Shown in pieces: positions 1-13,600 of a stretch of DNA of 64,000 bases (within the stretch, counting starts at the first letter, position 1; every line of letters begins with the position of its first letter). The translations under genes were made by a program, and so were the position numbers. Where the stretch lies: assembly GCF_963678635.1 (NCBI RefSeq), contig NC_087066.1:67033477-67097476 (forward strand). Direction: 5' to 3'. Source of the stretch: Symsagittifera roscoffensis. Its lineage: Eukaryota > Xenacoelomorpha > Acoela > Convolutidae. The notes beneath the pieces were generated by a model that had not been told where the DNA came from, searched no databases, and saw only the letters and a list, made by a program, of their open reading frames with translations.

Positions 1-1824
1 TTATTTGGTGGCAACTTTGCCTGATAGCTCTGAAACTTAAATAGCATCTGTGGTGGTGATGCCAGCACGTGAGACTCCTACCATCCAGGCCAGAGATCAG
101 ATTCCGGATGAAGAAATAGTTTTTTGAGGCTTTTTTAAGAGTCGGTGAACGAGCGAAGACTCTTGTAAAGGTCGAGATGATTTTTTTCCGTTTTTTTTCT
201 ATTAAAATCTCAAACTTGTTCAGGCTCAAATTAAGTTTTTTGCGGCCGGACTTGACTTCTTTTTCACATCAGTTTTTTTTCCTTTGTATAAAGAAAGGTA
301 AACTCGTTTATCAAACAGCAATCTAGTTCGAATTTCAATTTTGAAAGTATATTTTATTTTTTAGATTTGTCATCGGAATAAAGAAATTAACTATTGAGCC
401 AATTTTTTCAAGTTGTATTTACTCTTGGAATAAGCAATCGTTATCAAATTGGAGTATAGACTTTTTTCGGGTTAACAGCTTGCCTAACAGAATCACTTGT
501 TATCTTGATTTATAATGAATTCAATTTTTTAAGCGTCTCCGGCCCACTTAGATTGGAGGCAACGAATACGCCAGGGGCAACAAAGTTCCTGGGTTTGAAT
601 CTGACCAGGACCTGTTTTTTCTTCAAACGGGGAAATCTCCATTAAAAAAAATGACAGCTTGATTTTTGTGCTTATTTTTTATCGGCGTACTCACCTAATT
701 TTGAGTCGTTCGAGGGGACCATAATTTGTATGCTTTCTTCTGGATTGCAGAAAACGTGAGAATTTTAGAATAGAATTTATAGTTCAAAGTTTTTTTTATT
801 TCGTTCAAAATTGTTTTTGATTCTCGAAACGCCGTCGAATGTGTTTCTGGACGTGTTAAACGCGGCGCAAATAGAACATCATTCCAGATAATATTTTAAA
901 GTTTTTTAAGTTTGTTTTTGTTTTCGAAAATTTTTGATTTTGATTTAGGCTCTCTGTTCCTTTCCTGTCTGCTAGCTTGCAATGCTGTTTTTGTGGTATC
1001 GCAAGAGATGCACAGCTAGGCTTCGGCTCTGTGTAATTCTATCAAAAAAGTGTCAATCACAAATTCTCCTAGAAAATCAAAGAGCTTTACGGTCCTCTTT
1101 TTTTCTTTAAAATTTGACAGTTGCGATGTTTTCGAAAAATTGGTCATTTTTTTGTTTGCGTTTGTTGACTCTTTCCCCCTCTCTGTTGGCTATGTTTTCA
1201 CCTATTCTTTTCTTAATTCATTTTTGGCGTTTGCTCGCTTTCGTTTGCAAAGACAGCTTCGTCTATCTCAAATTGGGTTAGTTTTATGGAAAATGTGTCA
1301 ATCATTAAAAAATATTGAAATTTAAAGAGCCTCAAGGCGATACATTTTTTCATCGAAACTAGAACATTGATTATTTTTACATAATGTCATTTTTTGGTCT
1401 GCTTGGCGCCATTGGCATTTCAACAACTTGTTTTTGGCTATGTTCATTCATTCAAGTTTTTTATCTAGACCGTTATAGTTTCTTTTTATTTTGCTCGTGT
1501 TTGCGAAGTGCGTATTTATGTTTGGTTTTGTGTTGTTTTTCCCCAGGTCAATTTTTCCGTGTTAATTTACTGCATTTTTAAGATTTGAACCATGTTCTTC
1601 TATTTTTCTGTTTCGGAAGAACTGTTTGAGTTATTGTTTGACATAAAACATTAATTCTCTGATCACAATACAGTTAACAATACAATTTGAAAAGTGAAAT
1701 CGAAAAACATCAGGCAACATTCTTTGACCGATTCATGTACTGGAACATATGTAGTGATATCTGCAAGAGATGCAAACGTGTGTAAGTTATTGAGTTTGTG
1801 TGTGAGGGTGTGTGTGTTGTTTAG
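1..1824. other. AT-rich non-coding stretch
   Basis: No gene is supported here. A slightly GC-richer patch at about 40-118 and another at 515-611 have short open frames but lack convincing splice sites. Positions 126-470 hold the first copy of a dispersed repeat, listed separately. Positions 1034-1330 resemble the tail of the same family at 2450-2650. Confidence 0.6.
126..470 (+). repeat. Dispersed AT-rich repeat, copy 1
   Basis: The copy starts with a GAGTC...GACTC inverted pair and 'GTAAAGGTCGAGATGATTTTTT', and ends in a stretch beginning TTAGATTTGTCATCGGAATAAA. The same landmarks recur in order at 2151-2470 and 3000-3260. The second half recurs at 5640-5800 and 6240-6420. It looks like an old non-autonomous element; the type is not clear. 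Confidence 0.55.
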
Positions 1825-3702
1825 CTGTTGTGGCTGATCCCAGTGAGTGCAGTTCAGTGGACGGTGGCTATAGTGGCCCTCCTAGTCTCCTCTGCAGCCC
1901 TCTGTCTCGCCTTCTGGCCATCTCTCAAGGAGGAAGACATGCCTGTGAGTAGAATAACAACTGTCTTGATAAGAAAATTCTCATTTTTGCCATTTTTTGT
2001 CCGAAAGAGCTTGAATTTAAGCTTCAAGAAAGCAATGGGGTTTATTTGCAACAGCTTCTGGGTATCATACTGGCTAGTTTTTTGGCGCTGCGATAGTTTT
2101 TCATGTTATCTTTTTGGATTCTGAATCACGACTAGAAAAGCCATTGAAAGTTTTTAAAGAGTCATGAGCGTAGTGACTACTCTTATATAGGTCGTGGTGA
2201 TTTTTTTTCAAGAAAAAGTCGTAAACTTTGTTAACGTTAAATTTGATTTTTCTCTGTTTGACTTTTCATTTTTTTAAGTTCACTTCATCTTATTTTATGA
2301 AAAGAAGCTAAACCTCCACATTCGAACAGCAAAAGTGAAAGGGTCAAAAAAATGTGATCGATTTCTAGTTTCGAAAGTGCATTTTAATTTTAGATTTCCC
2401 AGCGGAATAAAAAACTTATGTTGATTCAGTTTTCTCATTAAATTGATGTAATTCTATCTAAAAAGCGCCCATCATAAATTTTTCTTGAAATATAGAAAGC
2501 TGGAGGCAATATATCTTTTCTTTGAAGTTCGAAAGTAGATAATTCATTTTCTATTTTCTTGCGTTCGTGACTCTTCCAACTAACTGTTGGCTGTGCTTTT
2601 TCAAACAGTTTAAGCGGAAGCCTATCATCAGGCAAAATAAGACGCAATTGTCGTGAAATTCAAACGAGATTTTTACTCAAACCGTGAAAGTTTAACTTTA
2701 CTCCAGTAAAAAATAGATAGTTTTCGAATGTTTTTAGTGCAATTTTGAGAATAACAAACTCAAAAATTCAAAAAATGTACATATTTTTTTTGTTTTTTTG
2801 TCATTTTTCATTAAAAATGTTGTCCATTTTTTAGGCTTTTGTTGTAGGCTTTCTTTCAGATCTTAATCACACCGCGCACAAAAAAACGGCCTAAAATTGG
2901 AAAAAGTTTTGTAGTTTTTTCAAGAATATGGTCGGAACATTGTGTGCTACTTGCGCAGCAACCAGCTATCCTTTTTTGTCTTATGTATTTTTATTGATTA
3001 AGAGTTATGAACGTAATTGAGTACTTTTAAATACGTCTTGCTGATTTTTTTAAAATTTTTTAAAAGCTCAGTGCATTTTCATTGTTAAAAGGAAGGCAAA
3101 CTGCACTATAGAACGGCAAAAGTGTAAAGGTCACGAAAAACATGATCGGCTTCTAATTTCGAAAATGGAAATTAATTATCAGATTTCTTAGTGAAATAAA
3201 AATTTTACCTATTGATCCAGTTTCCTCAAATTGAGTTGATTTTAACAAATTAAGTCAGTTTCGTTTCAGTTTCGTTGCGTTCTTTACTCTTTTCCAACTG
3301 TCAGTTGGTTATGTTTTTTATTTTTTCTTGATTTGTCTTCAATCGATTTGACTTCAAATCAAATTGATTTGCTGAAAGGAAAGCATATTCTGCTCTTCTA
3401 TTGTAAGGTGTAAATGGCGCAAAAAAAGACAATTGAATTTCATTTTTAGATTTCCAATCAAAATGAAAAAAATACGTATTGACACAGTGTTCTCTCATTG
3501 TGAAAATTGTACCAATTAATTATATGGAAAAAGTACCTATGATAAAATATTCTTTAATTTGATTGAGCTTGAAGCTGATGTACTATGTTTCAGGAAACTC
3601 GAAAGTTTTCTGAATGCTCATTGTCTTCCAATTGTTTAGTTGCTGTTTGGCACCTTGGCTGCAATTGTGTTGTTACATGGAGGTCTGGTGATTGGCTTTA
3701 TG
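1825..3702 (+). CDS. Partial multi-pass membrane protein gene (two exons)
   Basis: Exon 1825-1944 (40 codons) follows a TGTGTTGTTTAG acceptor and ends at a GTGAGT donor. Exon 3640-3702 (21 codons) follows an ATTGTTTAG acceptor and ends at a GTAAGT donor. Both are in phase 0, so they can be joined. Each encodes one hydrophobic helix: residues around VAIVALLVSSAALCLAF in the first and FGTLAAIVLLHGGLVIGF in the second, linked by a short acidic loop (KEEDMP). Composition is GC-rich compared with the flanks. I see neither a start nor a stop, so both ends lie elsewhere. The family is not recognised; a small multi-pass protein is all that can be said. Confidence 0.5.
2151..2470 (+). repeat. Dispersed AT-rich repeat, copy 2
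   Basis: This copy of the 126-470 family lies in the intron between the two membrane-protein exons. It keeps the GAGTC...GACTACTC inverted pair, the poly-T block, and the landmark TTAGATTTCCCAGCGGAATAA. Confidence 0.55.
3000..3260 (+). repeat. Dispersed AT-rich repeat, copy 3
   Basis: A more diverged copy of the 126-470 family. The landmark near its end reads CAGATTTCTTAGTGAAATAAA, and the leading inverted pair is degenerate. Confidence 0.45.
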
Positions 3703-4743
3703 GTAAGTGGGAACATCCTACATATAAGATTTCTGATGGCATCGAGTGTGAACGAAACAGGACTACTAGCCAATTTGACATCAGAACCAGCCACAAACAA
3801 AGCTCACAATTTGACAAACATTACTTTGCATCAGATGGTCAAGTTAACAACAACCACTGTATAGTGTTGTTTGCTTCGTGATGAAACAGAAGTGAACTGT
3901 TACATGAAAAAATCTGGATGATTTTTTGTTAACATTCAGCGGAAACTGTATTCTTCAGCAATCAACGAAATCTCAAAAACAAAAATTTTTGAAGCTGGCC
4001 TAGAGGTTCAGGCTTAACGAAATGAATTACTAGCTTTTGGTGAGATGATAAATCTCTGAGCAGTTGTTTTTTAGGTAGTTTTGTTAGATTTTCTTGGTTC
4101 AATGTCCATGACGTTTTTAAACAGTAATTTTTCCTAATTTGTAACAGTTGAAAAGGGCACGTTACAGTTGATACATGCAGATTGATCCAATCGAATCGGG
4201 TATGTTTTTTTTTCTGATCGTGAGTTTCTACATTCTCTTTTTCTATTTAGGTACAACTCTAGAAAGGTAAAGGAAATATGAGGGTGTTGGTTTTCTAAAA
4301 CTTGGTCTCGAAACTTGGTGTTTAAGGTAGAATCTTTTCCGAATTGAAGACACTTTTTGTTTTAGTGTTTATTATGATGAAAGTTAGTTGCGAAAAAGAA
4401 ATTCATTTATGTCACAATCAGTTGGGTGTTATTCGGAAGAAGAGACTGGAGCTTCAGTAATGGACTTGATTGAACCGAACTCATCTGTCGGTTTCATTTG
4501 GTGCTGGGATAGATATAGTTCCAAAGACAAAAATACGCCTTTTATTTGTAAAATCACACTTAATGTACCTGCAGAATTGTCCTGTAAATATTGAAAATGT
4601 TAAACGAATATGTACACTTGATTGTATGTTGGTATATTGGGTAAATTTATAAATTATCTCAGCTTTTGTAAATTCAATCAAATTGAAATGTTTTTGAAAG
4701 CATCATGGTAGTCTGTTCTGAAAGGGAACATGGTAGTCTGTTT
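3703..4743. other. Non-coding interval between membrane-protein exons and EF-hand gene
   Basis: I see no exon, RNA gene or strong repeat in this stretch. It ends just downstream of the EF-hand gene stop codon. Confidence 0.5.
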
Positions 4744-7700
4744 CTATTCATACTCTACTGCAAAGAACATTTTCTCCATGCGGGTCAGAAATTCTATAAA
4801 CTCTTTAATGTTGATGGTCCCTGAAAAAGAAAGCTAGATTGAGATCATCATAAAAGTGTTCCGCTGAAACACGGATGTTTATTCAGAAACCTTACTGACT
4901 TAAAGAATTCCTTATAGCTCAATTGATTGTGCAAAAATTTTTCGAGGTGGGTTGGGGTGGTTTTTCGAATTTTTGACTTTTGTAACTAGATCGAATTACA
5001 CCGAAATACTACTTCATAGACCCTCTTTTTGCAAAACTTAAGCCGCCGCAATTTGGGGCCTTTTTTTGGAAGGGGGGACTCATTCAAAATCCGAAGTTGC
5101 GTCATCATTTTTTCTGTTCAATGCATTACCCATAAAGGTGAAAAGTGTGGTCTTGGTCTGCGACGCCAGTGGCAATGGATACTGTTTTCGAAATGACTAA
5201 CCACTCTGGTCTTTATCGCATGAACGGAAGTCCTCCTCGAACATGGCTAGCTCCTCGGGTTTGAGACCTTCGTTCCCTTCCTGCATTATTCCTCTAGAAC
5301 ATTGAAATTTCATGCAGTATATATTTAGCGCCCATCATGATAAACCATAATCGATACTTTTAAGTTTTTCACGAAAAGTATAAATTTTGTGCTCGCCCGC
5401 ATTTTATGCGGTTTGGCATTCCGTATTTTTGTTCACCTCAGAAAATTCATTAAATGGAAGTCAAATCACCCTCGAATAAAAACGAAAAAAAAATTGATCG
5501 TTGTTTCAGAAGTTTAATTTATTTATGCTTCTCAAAATGGTTTGATTTCAAAAAATCCAGCAAATATGCAAGATCCTAGAAATTTGACTTAAAGAAAATT
5601 CAGTAAACATAGTTTAGACACTTGTAGGTCATGATCAATTTAAAGTTATTTGATAATCGGAAGGCAATTTTTTGATTAAAAAAGTTGAAATGGCGAAACA
5701 AATTTTGATTAATTTCAGTTTCGAAAATGTGTGTTAATTTAAGATCTCTCAGCGCAATAAAACATTACTTTTTAATCCAAATTTTTTTAATTGGGTAAAT
5801 TTGATGAAAAACAGAACAATCATAAACAATTCTCAAAATCTTTAAATTTTGTGAGTCCATTTTACAAGTTCATTTTGTTAATTACGTTTTTCCAACTGTC
5901 TCGGATTCATTTTTTACGGGTTCACGCATATCGTTTTTCTAATGTTTTTAAGGAAACCTTTTTAAATTTGTTCTTGTTAAAATATATATTTTTTTCGAGG
6001 CGTGGATTCAGTTTTCTCTAGTTTACGTTAGTTTCTTTTTCCAGAAGCATAAATTGATATGAAAGATAAAGCGAAAGTGCAATAAGAGCAACAAACGTGT
6101 TGCCTTGTAGTTTCGAAAACTAAATTAATTTTTTCCCGTTTTTAAGTATTTATAATCATTTTTTGAGGAAATAAATTTAAAAATTTTCAGGCTTGCTTTT
6201 ATTGCTTCGAGGTTTGAATTTTGATTTTTTAAGTTCATTTCATTTTCTTTTTAAAGGAGTAAATTGCACTATCGAACAGCAAATTTTTAAAACAAAAAAG
6301 TCGCGGAAAACGTGATCGACTACTAGTTAAGAAAGCAGAATTTAGTTTTCAGATTTCTCAGCAAAATAAAAAAGTATACCTAATGATCTAGTTTTCTCAA
6401 TTCGGGTTAATTGTTTCAACAAAGTGTCATTAACAAATTATTCTAGAAAACAAAAAGCGCTAAAGCGATCTAATTTTATTTCAAAATTCGAAAGTAGAAG
6501 TTGTTTCAAAAACTCAATATTTTCTGATGTCTTGCTTTTGTTGCTTTTTTTTCATATGTTTTTCCCAGTATGTTTATTTCAACAGGTAATATGTAGTTTT
6601 AGTTGAAATTTTGAGAAACACGTGAAAATGTCTAGTTCCCAATTTACCTAACTTGCTCTTGCAACCAAAAACAACGCGGGCTTTAAATGCAGAAAAACTC
6701 AAAACAAATTAGCTGGCCAGATATCTCTGTAGGCGCAAAAAAAATCAGTGATTTGTAAAAAATTTATCAATTTATTATATTAAACTGCAAAATTCTGCTT
6801 AAAATTGGTAAAGCTTGCATACACATAGATAACAGTCAATGTTTTTCAGCAGAATAAAAGTTTAAGGATTGCAAGTAGCGAGCGTTATTACATCAAATCA
6901 ATTTTGTTTCAGGTTAATTTAACAAAATGACAAACTTTCAGAAAGTCACTGGATTTTTTGCGCTTGCATTATTGTCCTAATTTATTTTGGCTGATTTATC
7001 GTTTTTTTAATTGCAATTTATTTTATTTGATAGGTTTTTCTAGCAGTTTTTTCCAAAGCTTGTTTTTTTAGTTTTTGTTTCAAACTGTCTTACTATACTT
7101 GAAATTTTGTTCTGTAGTTTGTAAGTTTACCATATCTGATTTTTATTTTTAAAAATTTGTTTCATTCAAACGGGTTAAGCTTATCTTAAATCGGCTTAGT
7201 AAACTAATGATGCTTAATTTCGTGGGTTAGTTTTTCAATGTTTTTGCGTGTTTTAGTAGGGATAGGTCGCAAAAATTTGGACTCCATCACAACGCAACGT
7301 GGAGTGTTATTACAAAATTCTCATTTCTATATCTACTTAACGGTTGATTTAAAAGTTTTTTTCATAATTTGGATTATTGATGAGAAATTCAGATCTGAAA
7401 ATAAAACAGATAGCATCAAATGCATGGGATTTGATTTTTCCATGTTTTTTTTTCAGACGCTAATGAAAATTTTGCTGGATTGACAAAAAAAAACATTTTT
7501 TTAAAAATTTATTGAACAGAATTTTAAAAAGCGTTATGAATGGAGAGACCGGTTACTACCCTGAGCGCCTATATATTCCGCTTAATCTCATTTTTGCGTC
7601 ACCAGGCGTTCTACGACTTTTGAAAAATTCAGTGGGATGGAGTTTTTGACTGATTTTTTTGTATTATTTTTCATTTTCTTGTAAGGTACAGCAACAAACA

Positions 7701-9697
7701 AGGTTAAAGCTTCAACCACAAAAATTGGTTGGGAATTTCCCCCGCACAATCTGCTACGCCCTAAATTTTGTGCAAAAAAAATTTTGGGTTGAGAACATGT
7801 CTAAATTTTGATGTTGACCGTTTATCGAAAGCTTTTTCGTTTTCTCGTTAACTTCTTGTCTTGACAGATTGTAAGCCTTCGCTGCCCAGTTTGTTTCCCT
7901 TAAATTTTAATTGATGAAAAAATAATTGTTTAAAACTTGTACATTTTTTGAAACTGTGCTCGTTTTTTGGAAACCTTTTGACTTTGTAGTCTACGCATTT
8001 TTTTGCTTAGTTGCCGTTTTGTCATTGATTCTCAATGTTTGGTTAGGCTGCTTATGAACCTCATGCGGGACCAGAATGTAAAATTTTTGTAGATATTGTT
8101 TTTCTTATACTTTTTTCAACTATTTTTTCAGCTTGGTTTTTCAAAAAAAAATGAATTGCTTCTTTTTTCTATTCAATATCTTGTGATGCAATGTTCTAAA
8201 TTGCATCGCAAAAGTTGTAAACTCCACTGTGTTTTGATATTTGTTCTTTATCTCGGTTGTATGAACGTGTAGAAGCGAATGGCTGAAGAGTTCTACTATC
8301 TGTTGGCTATGACTTGAATTTCAAGCTTGTGTGTCAATAGAACAAATTTTATCAAGGACAGTCGCATGTAAAATATTTTTCTAATTTTGTGCTCAGGGCA
8401 TTAATATCTTCCAAATTGTATATGAAAATTTCCCTAAAAAATAGCTAGTTAAAAAATTAAGTTTGTTCTGGTTTCATTTGTTTACCGAGATACAACGTAA
8501 TCTAGTGCCATACAAGCATTTCAGACACTGCCAAATTATCATTTTTGAAGCATTATTGAGCGGTATATTAGCTGTTTCTCAATTTTTCCTGACAGATCCC
8601 TGTGTCGAGAAAAACAGTGAAAATTTTTCCCACTTATTGTTAAGCATATAAAAGACTAACATTGAAAATTTCTGTATAAGCTTTAAGTGTCAGCTGATGC
8701 CATATTTCATACGATTTTTTCTGATTCGCCCCTCCAAAAACGACAAAAACCAAAAAAATATATTTTTTGAAATAAGTTTTTATCGTTTTGATGACCAAAA
8801 ATTTCAGAACAGCAAATCTACGGAAACCAAATCTGAGCTGTAGCTGTAAAATGTTGTGTTACTTGCACAGCAACTGGCTATTCCTGTTTTGTATTTTGAA
8901 ACATACATCATCTGGCCCATGGTGAGTTCGCCTGTGCCCTCAGTGTCAAAGAGGGAGAATGCGGAGAGGAGGTCCTCGTAGGGATCTCCCGCCCACTCCC
9001 CATTGTCCCTCTTCTCCTTCATCATCAACACAAACTCTTCCTTGCCCAGTCTCTTCTCCCCTGAAAAACAGAAATTTCACTTTTCTCTCGCCAAGGAGGC
9101 AAACAAAACACATTTGATCCGCCATAGAGAATTATGTTAGGAAATGTTATGTTGGCTTCTCACTCATCGTATGCCTTCTTAGTCACACCCTGACATCTTA
9201 GATTTTTTAACCCTTCTTGATCTCTTATTAAGGTAAGTTATTAGTGAAATTTCTCGGAATGTCAAAACTAACATCAGCCTGCTTCGCAGTAGGTTTGCAC
9301 TCCACACAAAATACTTGCCATAATTACATGCAGTTTAGGAGTTATGATTTCAAATACGTGATATTTGGCATAAGCGAAGTACTTAGTGCGGCTCAGATCT
9401 CGGACGGGAGTGTAGATTTTCGGTCGCGGGAAGCCCATTTCGGCGATCCTATTCGGTCGCAACATAAGTCAAGGCCTTGGCACGGGGTTTGCTCACTTCT
9501 TTGTATTGCGTACCTGTTGAGGAGTACTGCTGCATGATGTGTGCCACTGTCTCCTTGGTGGGGTTCAGTTTGCATATCTGCATCAGGTACTCCAACTCCT
9601 CGCTGTCTATTCCTCCGTCCGAGTTGGCGTCGAACGTGTCAAATGCATGACTCCAGTAGTCCTCCTCACTCTCGAACTCCATCTCCTCCTCCGCCAT
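4744..9697 (-). CDS. EF-hand calcium-binding protein, troponin C/calmodulin-like (4 exons)
   Basis: The exons on the minus strand are 9697-9514, 9060-8907, 5293-5202 and 4820-4744. Every intron starts with GT (GTACGC, GTATGT, GTTAGT) and ends in AG, and the phases agree (1, 2, 1). The joined CDS is 507 nt, a 168-residue protein with ATG and TAG ends. The EF1 loop (residues 23-34, DANSDGGIDSEE) and the EF4 loop (139-150, DKDQSGTINIKE) have canonical acidic residues. Loop 2 (near 57-70) has lost its ligands. Loop 3 (100-111) ends in Gln instead of Glu and is probably weak. Length and four-hand layout fit troponin C or a calmodulin relative, which sense calcium in the cytoplasm or on thin filaments. 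Two functional loops would be more usual for an invertebrate troponin C than for calmodulin. An intronic repeat lies at 5640-6620. Confidence 0.9.
5640..5800 (+). repeat. Dispersed AT-rich repeat, partial copy 4
   Basis: It carries the second half of the 126-470 family: GTTTCGAAAATGTG, then AGATCTCTCAGCGCAATAAA and a poly-T/AATTGGG end. The 5' half is missing. Confidence 0.45.
6230..6620 (+). repeat. Dispersed AT-rich repeat, partial copy 5
   Basis: It carries the AACAGCAAA, GTGATCGACTACTAG and CAGATTTCTCAGCAAAATAAA landmarks in the same order as copy 2, followed by the AAAGTGTCATTAACAAAT tail also seen near 1047. Confidence 0.45.
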
Positions 9698-10639
9698 GCA
9701 AAATTCACGGTGAATAGAAAAAGAAAAACTGTCTCTTTAGAGGTGCTCAAGTTCGATTTGGAAGTTGTTTACTTAAAAGTTTTAAAAGAAGTTCGTGTAA
9801 ACGGAGGAATACTTTGAGCGGAAACAGTAACGAACACCGGATTGTAAAATTACTCAATTCAACACGTTAATCGTTTTTAATAAAAACGACTCAATTTTAA
9901 GCAAATCATCAAAAGTTGAAGAGATGTAACGTTTAAAAAGTTATCAAACTGCATCGGCTTTCATTTTTATGACGCGCGTTTCTAATCGTTACAAAAATAT
10001 CTCTTGCAACCGTACCATTGAGGGACCTTCGTTGTATGAGATTGTGATAAAGAAAACAGAAAACAAATTTAAAGAGCCTTGAATAAAAAAGCTTTGAAAT
10101 AGGAGACACATCTAAAAAAAATGATTCAGCAAGAATTTCGGGCAAAAAATTAGACGCCAGACAATCAGCTAGTCTTAACTAACGGTTATGAATACGCTAA
10201 AAAGTTTTGCTGATAAAGTGGAAGTTGAAGGGTTTTTAATCAAAAAAATAAAACGCAATCTGAGTTATTTTCACTTATTTCAAAATATACAAGACTTGTT
10301 TCACCTATTGATAACTTCCAAGCTAAAAATATTTAACGTCGGATTGTATCAGAAGTTTATGTTCCAGTTAATTGAATTTTCCAAATGTCAACCAAAACAT
10401 GATCTTGTCCCCAAAAAGGGCTTCACAGCAGGACGATTTTACATTCTGAGCAGACTTGTTAACGGAACCGGAGGTCGCGCGTACTTTTCAGTACTGCTAC
10501 AGGGTTTCAACCGCTGAAAAATGCAGGGGACACATGCAAGCTTTGGCATTAACGAACGCTTGTACTCTGACTGTGGTGTTATTAATTTGGAAAGAAGAGT
10601 CAGACGTTTGTCGGCTAAAGGGGAAGTCGAATGGTTTGG
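9698..10639. other. Upstream region of EF-hand gene
   Basis: Open frames here are short and without splice support. The proximal part (9698-9850) should hold the EF-hand promoter and 5' UTR, but I see no clear TATA box. Confidence 0.4.
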
Positions 10640-13600
10640 ATGGAATTTTTATTATGGAGAATTGAAAAAAATTCCCAGCACACAAAATTGTGTTTGTACG
10701 ACATTAAAGTCCACAGTCAACCTTAAAGTATGTAACACAAGTGCTCGTATCAGGGCGAAGTCCTGAATAATTCTAGTGCTCTTTAAGGTCTACGAGGTAG
10801 TGTTCGACATGAAAAAATTGATGAGGACTACAAAAGAAATGGAAAAAAATTCAGAACGTTTTAGTTTTTAGGATTTGTTTTTTGAAAAGCATCCCCCTGG
10901 CGTTCTTTAAAGAAGCAAAAGATGAATTTTGCATTTAGCAAGGTTTTTATGAGAACAAAGGGCATTATCAGTCTCAAATCAATTAGGAATGATTTCTAGG
11001 ACGGACTAAATCTGCACTAACGGGTTAATAGCACGACATATCGCGCTAGCTTTACGAAAAACGATCAGAAGTTGAGCTCAGAATGACAGTAGTAAGATCC
11101 ACTAGTGATCCCTAGGGTAGGCCTAATTTAGTGAGGGCTGCCATCACCGCCTATAATCTTTAAGGGAGGCATCAAAAGATTTGGCTGCCAAAAAATGCCT
11201 TTCGCTTGTCTTATAATAGCTTGGTGCATAGATTCGAATTTTGGGATCCTAAATTTTTTGGGGCGCACCTTTTAATGATATATCCATAAGCACCTCAAAA
11301 TGCTGGTTCCCTGGGTACTTTTAATGATGAAATCCTATAATTTTTACATTTATCTCGAATCTGGTTTAAAAAACGATTAAAATCAGCGGCTCGACTAGGA
11401 ATACTGGGGGAATAATAGCAATCTTAATCTTTACCCAGTTTAGTTTGGCTACTGTGAAGAGTAGACTTTTTCATAACTTGATTTCTGTGGACTCATTTTC
11501 TGACATTTTCTGTTCGCAACTAATTTAGCGCCGCAGATAGCTGTTGTTCTTGTTGGAATTTTGAATACCTGCTCAAGTTCGGAATTTTCTTTTTATATTG
11601 GTTGTGATTTACTAACTCGATTTGTTGAAATTTCTTTGTTTATTTTTTTCTTTTAAATTTTTTCTTTGGATTGATGTATTTTGGGCAAATTATATTGGTT
11701 TTTTGGCTTCAAATCCGAGTTTTATTATGGAGAATTTGAAAAATTTTCAGAGCACAAAATTGTGTTTGTACGATATTAAATACAACAGTCAACCTTAAAA
11801 CTTGTAACAAAACTGCTCGTATCAGGGCGAAGCCCTGGAAAACTCTAGCGCTATTTAAGGTCTAATTTTCTTTTTATATTGGTTGTAATTTACTAACTCG
11901 ATTTGTTGAAATTTCTTTGTTTGTTTTTTTTTCTTTTAATTTTTTCTTTGGATTGATGTATTTCGGGCAAATTATATTGGTTTTTTGGCTTCATATCCGA
12001 GTTTTATTATGGAGAATTTGAAAAATTTTCAGAGCACAAAATTGTGTTTGTACGATATTAAATTCCACAGTCAACCTTAAAACTTGTAACAAAACTGCTC
12101 GTATCAGGGCGAAGCCCTGGAAAACTCTAGCGCTATTTAAGGTCTAATTTTCTTTTTATATTGGTTGTAATTTACTAACTCGATTTGTTGAAATTTCTTT
12201 GTTTGTTTTTTTTCTTTTAATTTTTTTTTGGATTGATGTATTTCGGGCAAATTATATTGGTTTTTTGGCTTCATATCCGAGTTTTATTATGGAGAATTTG
12301 AAAAATTTTCAGAGCACAAAATTGTGTTTGTACGATATTAAATTCCACAGTCAACCTTAAAACTTGTAACAAAACTGCTCGTATCAGGGCGAAGCCCTGG
12401 AAAACTCTAGCGCTATTTAAGGTCTAATTTCCTTTTATATTGGTTGTAATTTACTAACTCGATTTGTTGAAATTTCTTTATTTGTTTTTTTTCTTTTAAT
12501 TTTTTCTTTGGTTTGATGTATTTCGGGCAATTTATATCGGTTTTTTGGCTTCATATCCGAGTTTTAATATGGAGATTTTGAAAAATTTTCGGAGCACAAA
12601 ATTGTGTTTGTACGATATTAAATTCCACAGTCAACCTTAAAACTTGTAACAAAACTGCTCGTATCAGGGCGAAGCCCTGGAAAACTCTAGCGCTATTTAA
12701 GGTCTAATTTTTTTTTATATTGGTTGTAATTTACTAATTCGATTTGTTGAAATTTCTTTGTTTGTTTTTTTTTCTTTTAATTTTTTCTTTGGATTGATGT
12801 ATTTCGGGCAAATTATATGGGTTTTTTGGCTTCATATCCGAGTTTTATTATGGAGAATTTGAAAAATTTTCAGAGCACAAAATTGTGTTTGTACGATATT
12901 AAATTCCACAGTCAACCTTAAAACTTGTAACAAAACTGCTCGTATCAGGGCGAAGCCCTGGAAAACTCTAGCGCTATTTAAGGTCTAATTTCCTTTTATA
13001 TTGGTTGTAATTTACTAACTCAATTTGTTGAAACTTCTTTGTTTGTTTTTTTTCTTTTAATTTTTTCTTTGGATTGATGTATTTCGGGCAAATTATATTG
13101 GTTTTTTGGCTTCATATCCGAGTTTTATTATGGAGAATTTGAAAAATTTTCAGAGCACAAAATTGTGTTTGTACGATATTAAATTCCACAGTCAACCTTA
13201 AAACTTGTAACAAAACTGCTCGTATCAGGGCGAAGCCCTGGAAAACTCTAGCGCTATTTAAGGTCTAAATTTCTTTTTATATTGGTTGTAATTTACTAAC
13301 TCGATTTGTTGAAATTTCTTTGTTTGTTTTTTTTTCTTTTAATTTTTTCTTTGGATTGATGTATTTCGGGCAAATTATATTGGTTTTTTGGCTTCATATC
13401 CGAGTTTTATTATGGAGAATTTGAAAAATTTTCAGAGCACAAAATTGTGTTTGTACGATATTAAATTCCACAGTCAACCTTAAAACTTGTAACAAAACTG
13501 CTCGTATCAGGGCGAAGCCCTGGAAAACTCTAGCGCTATTTAAGGTCTAATTTTCTTTTTATATTGGTTGTAATTTACTAACTCGATTTGTTGAAATTTC

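Larger units (their letters stand above)
5294..8906. other. Large intron of EF-hand gene
   Basis: This 3.6 kb intron is AT-rich. It contains two more copies of the dispersed repeat (5640-5800 and 6230-6420, the latter extending to about 6620) and no second gene that I can support. Confidence 0.6.

Noticed and set aside
40-118. Plus-strand coding-like patch before 1825
   Set aside because: No convincing donor and no evidence linking it to the membrane-protein exons.
515-611. GC-richer minus-strand frame ending in a stop at 510
   Set aside because: The only possible acceptor is preceded by a purine-rich tract, and no partner exon is visible.
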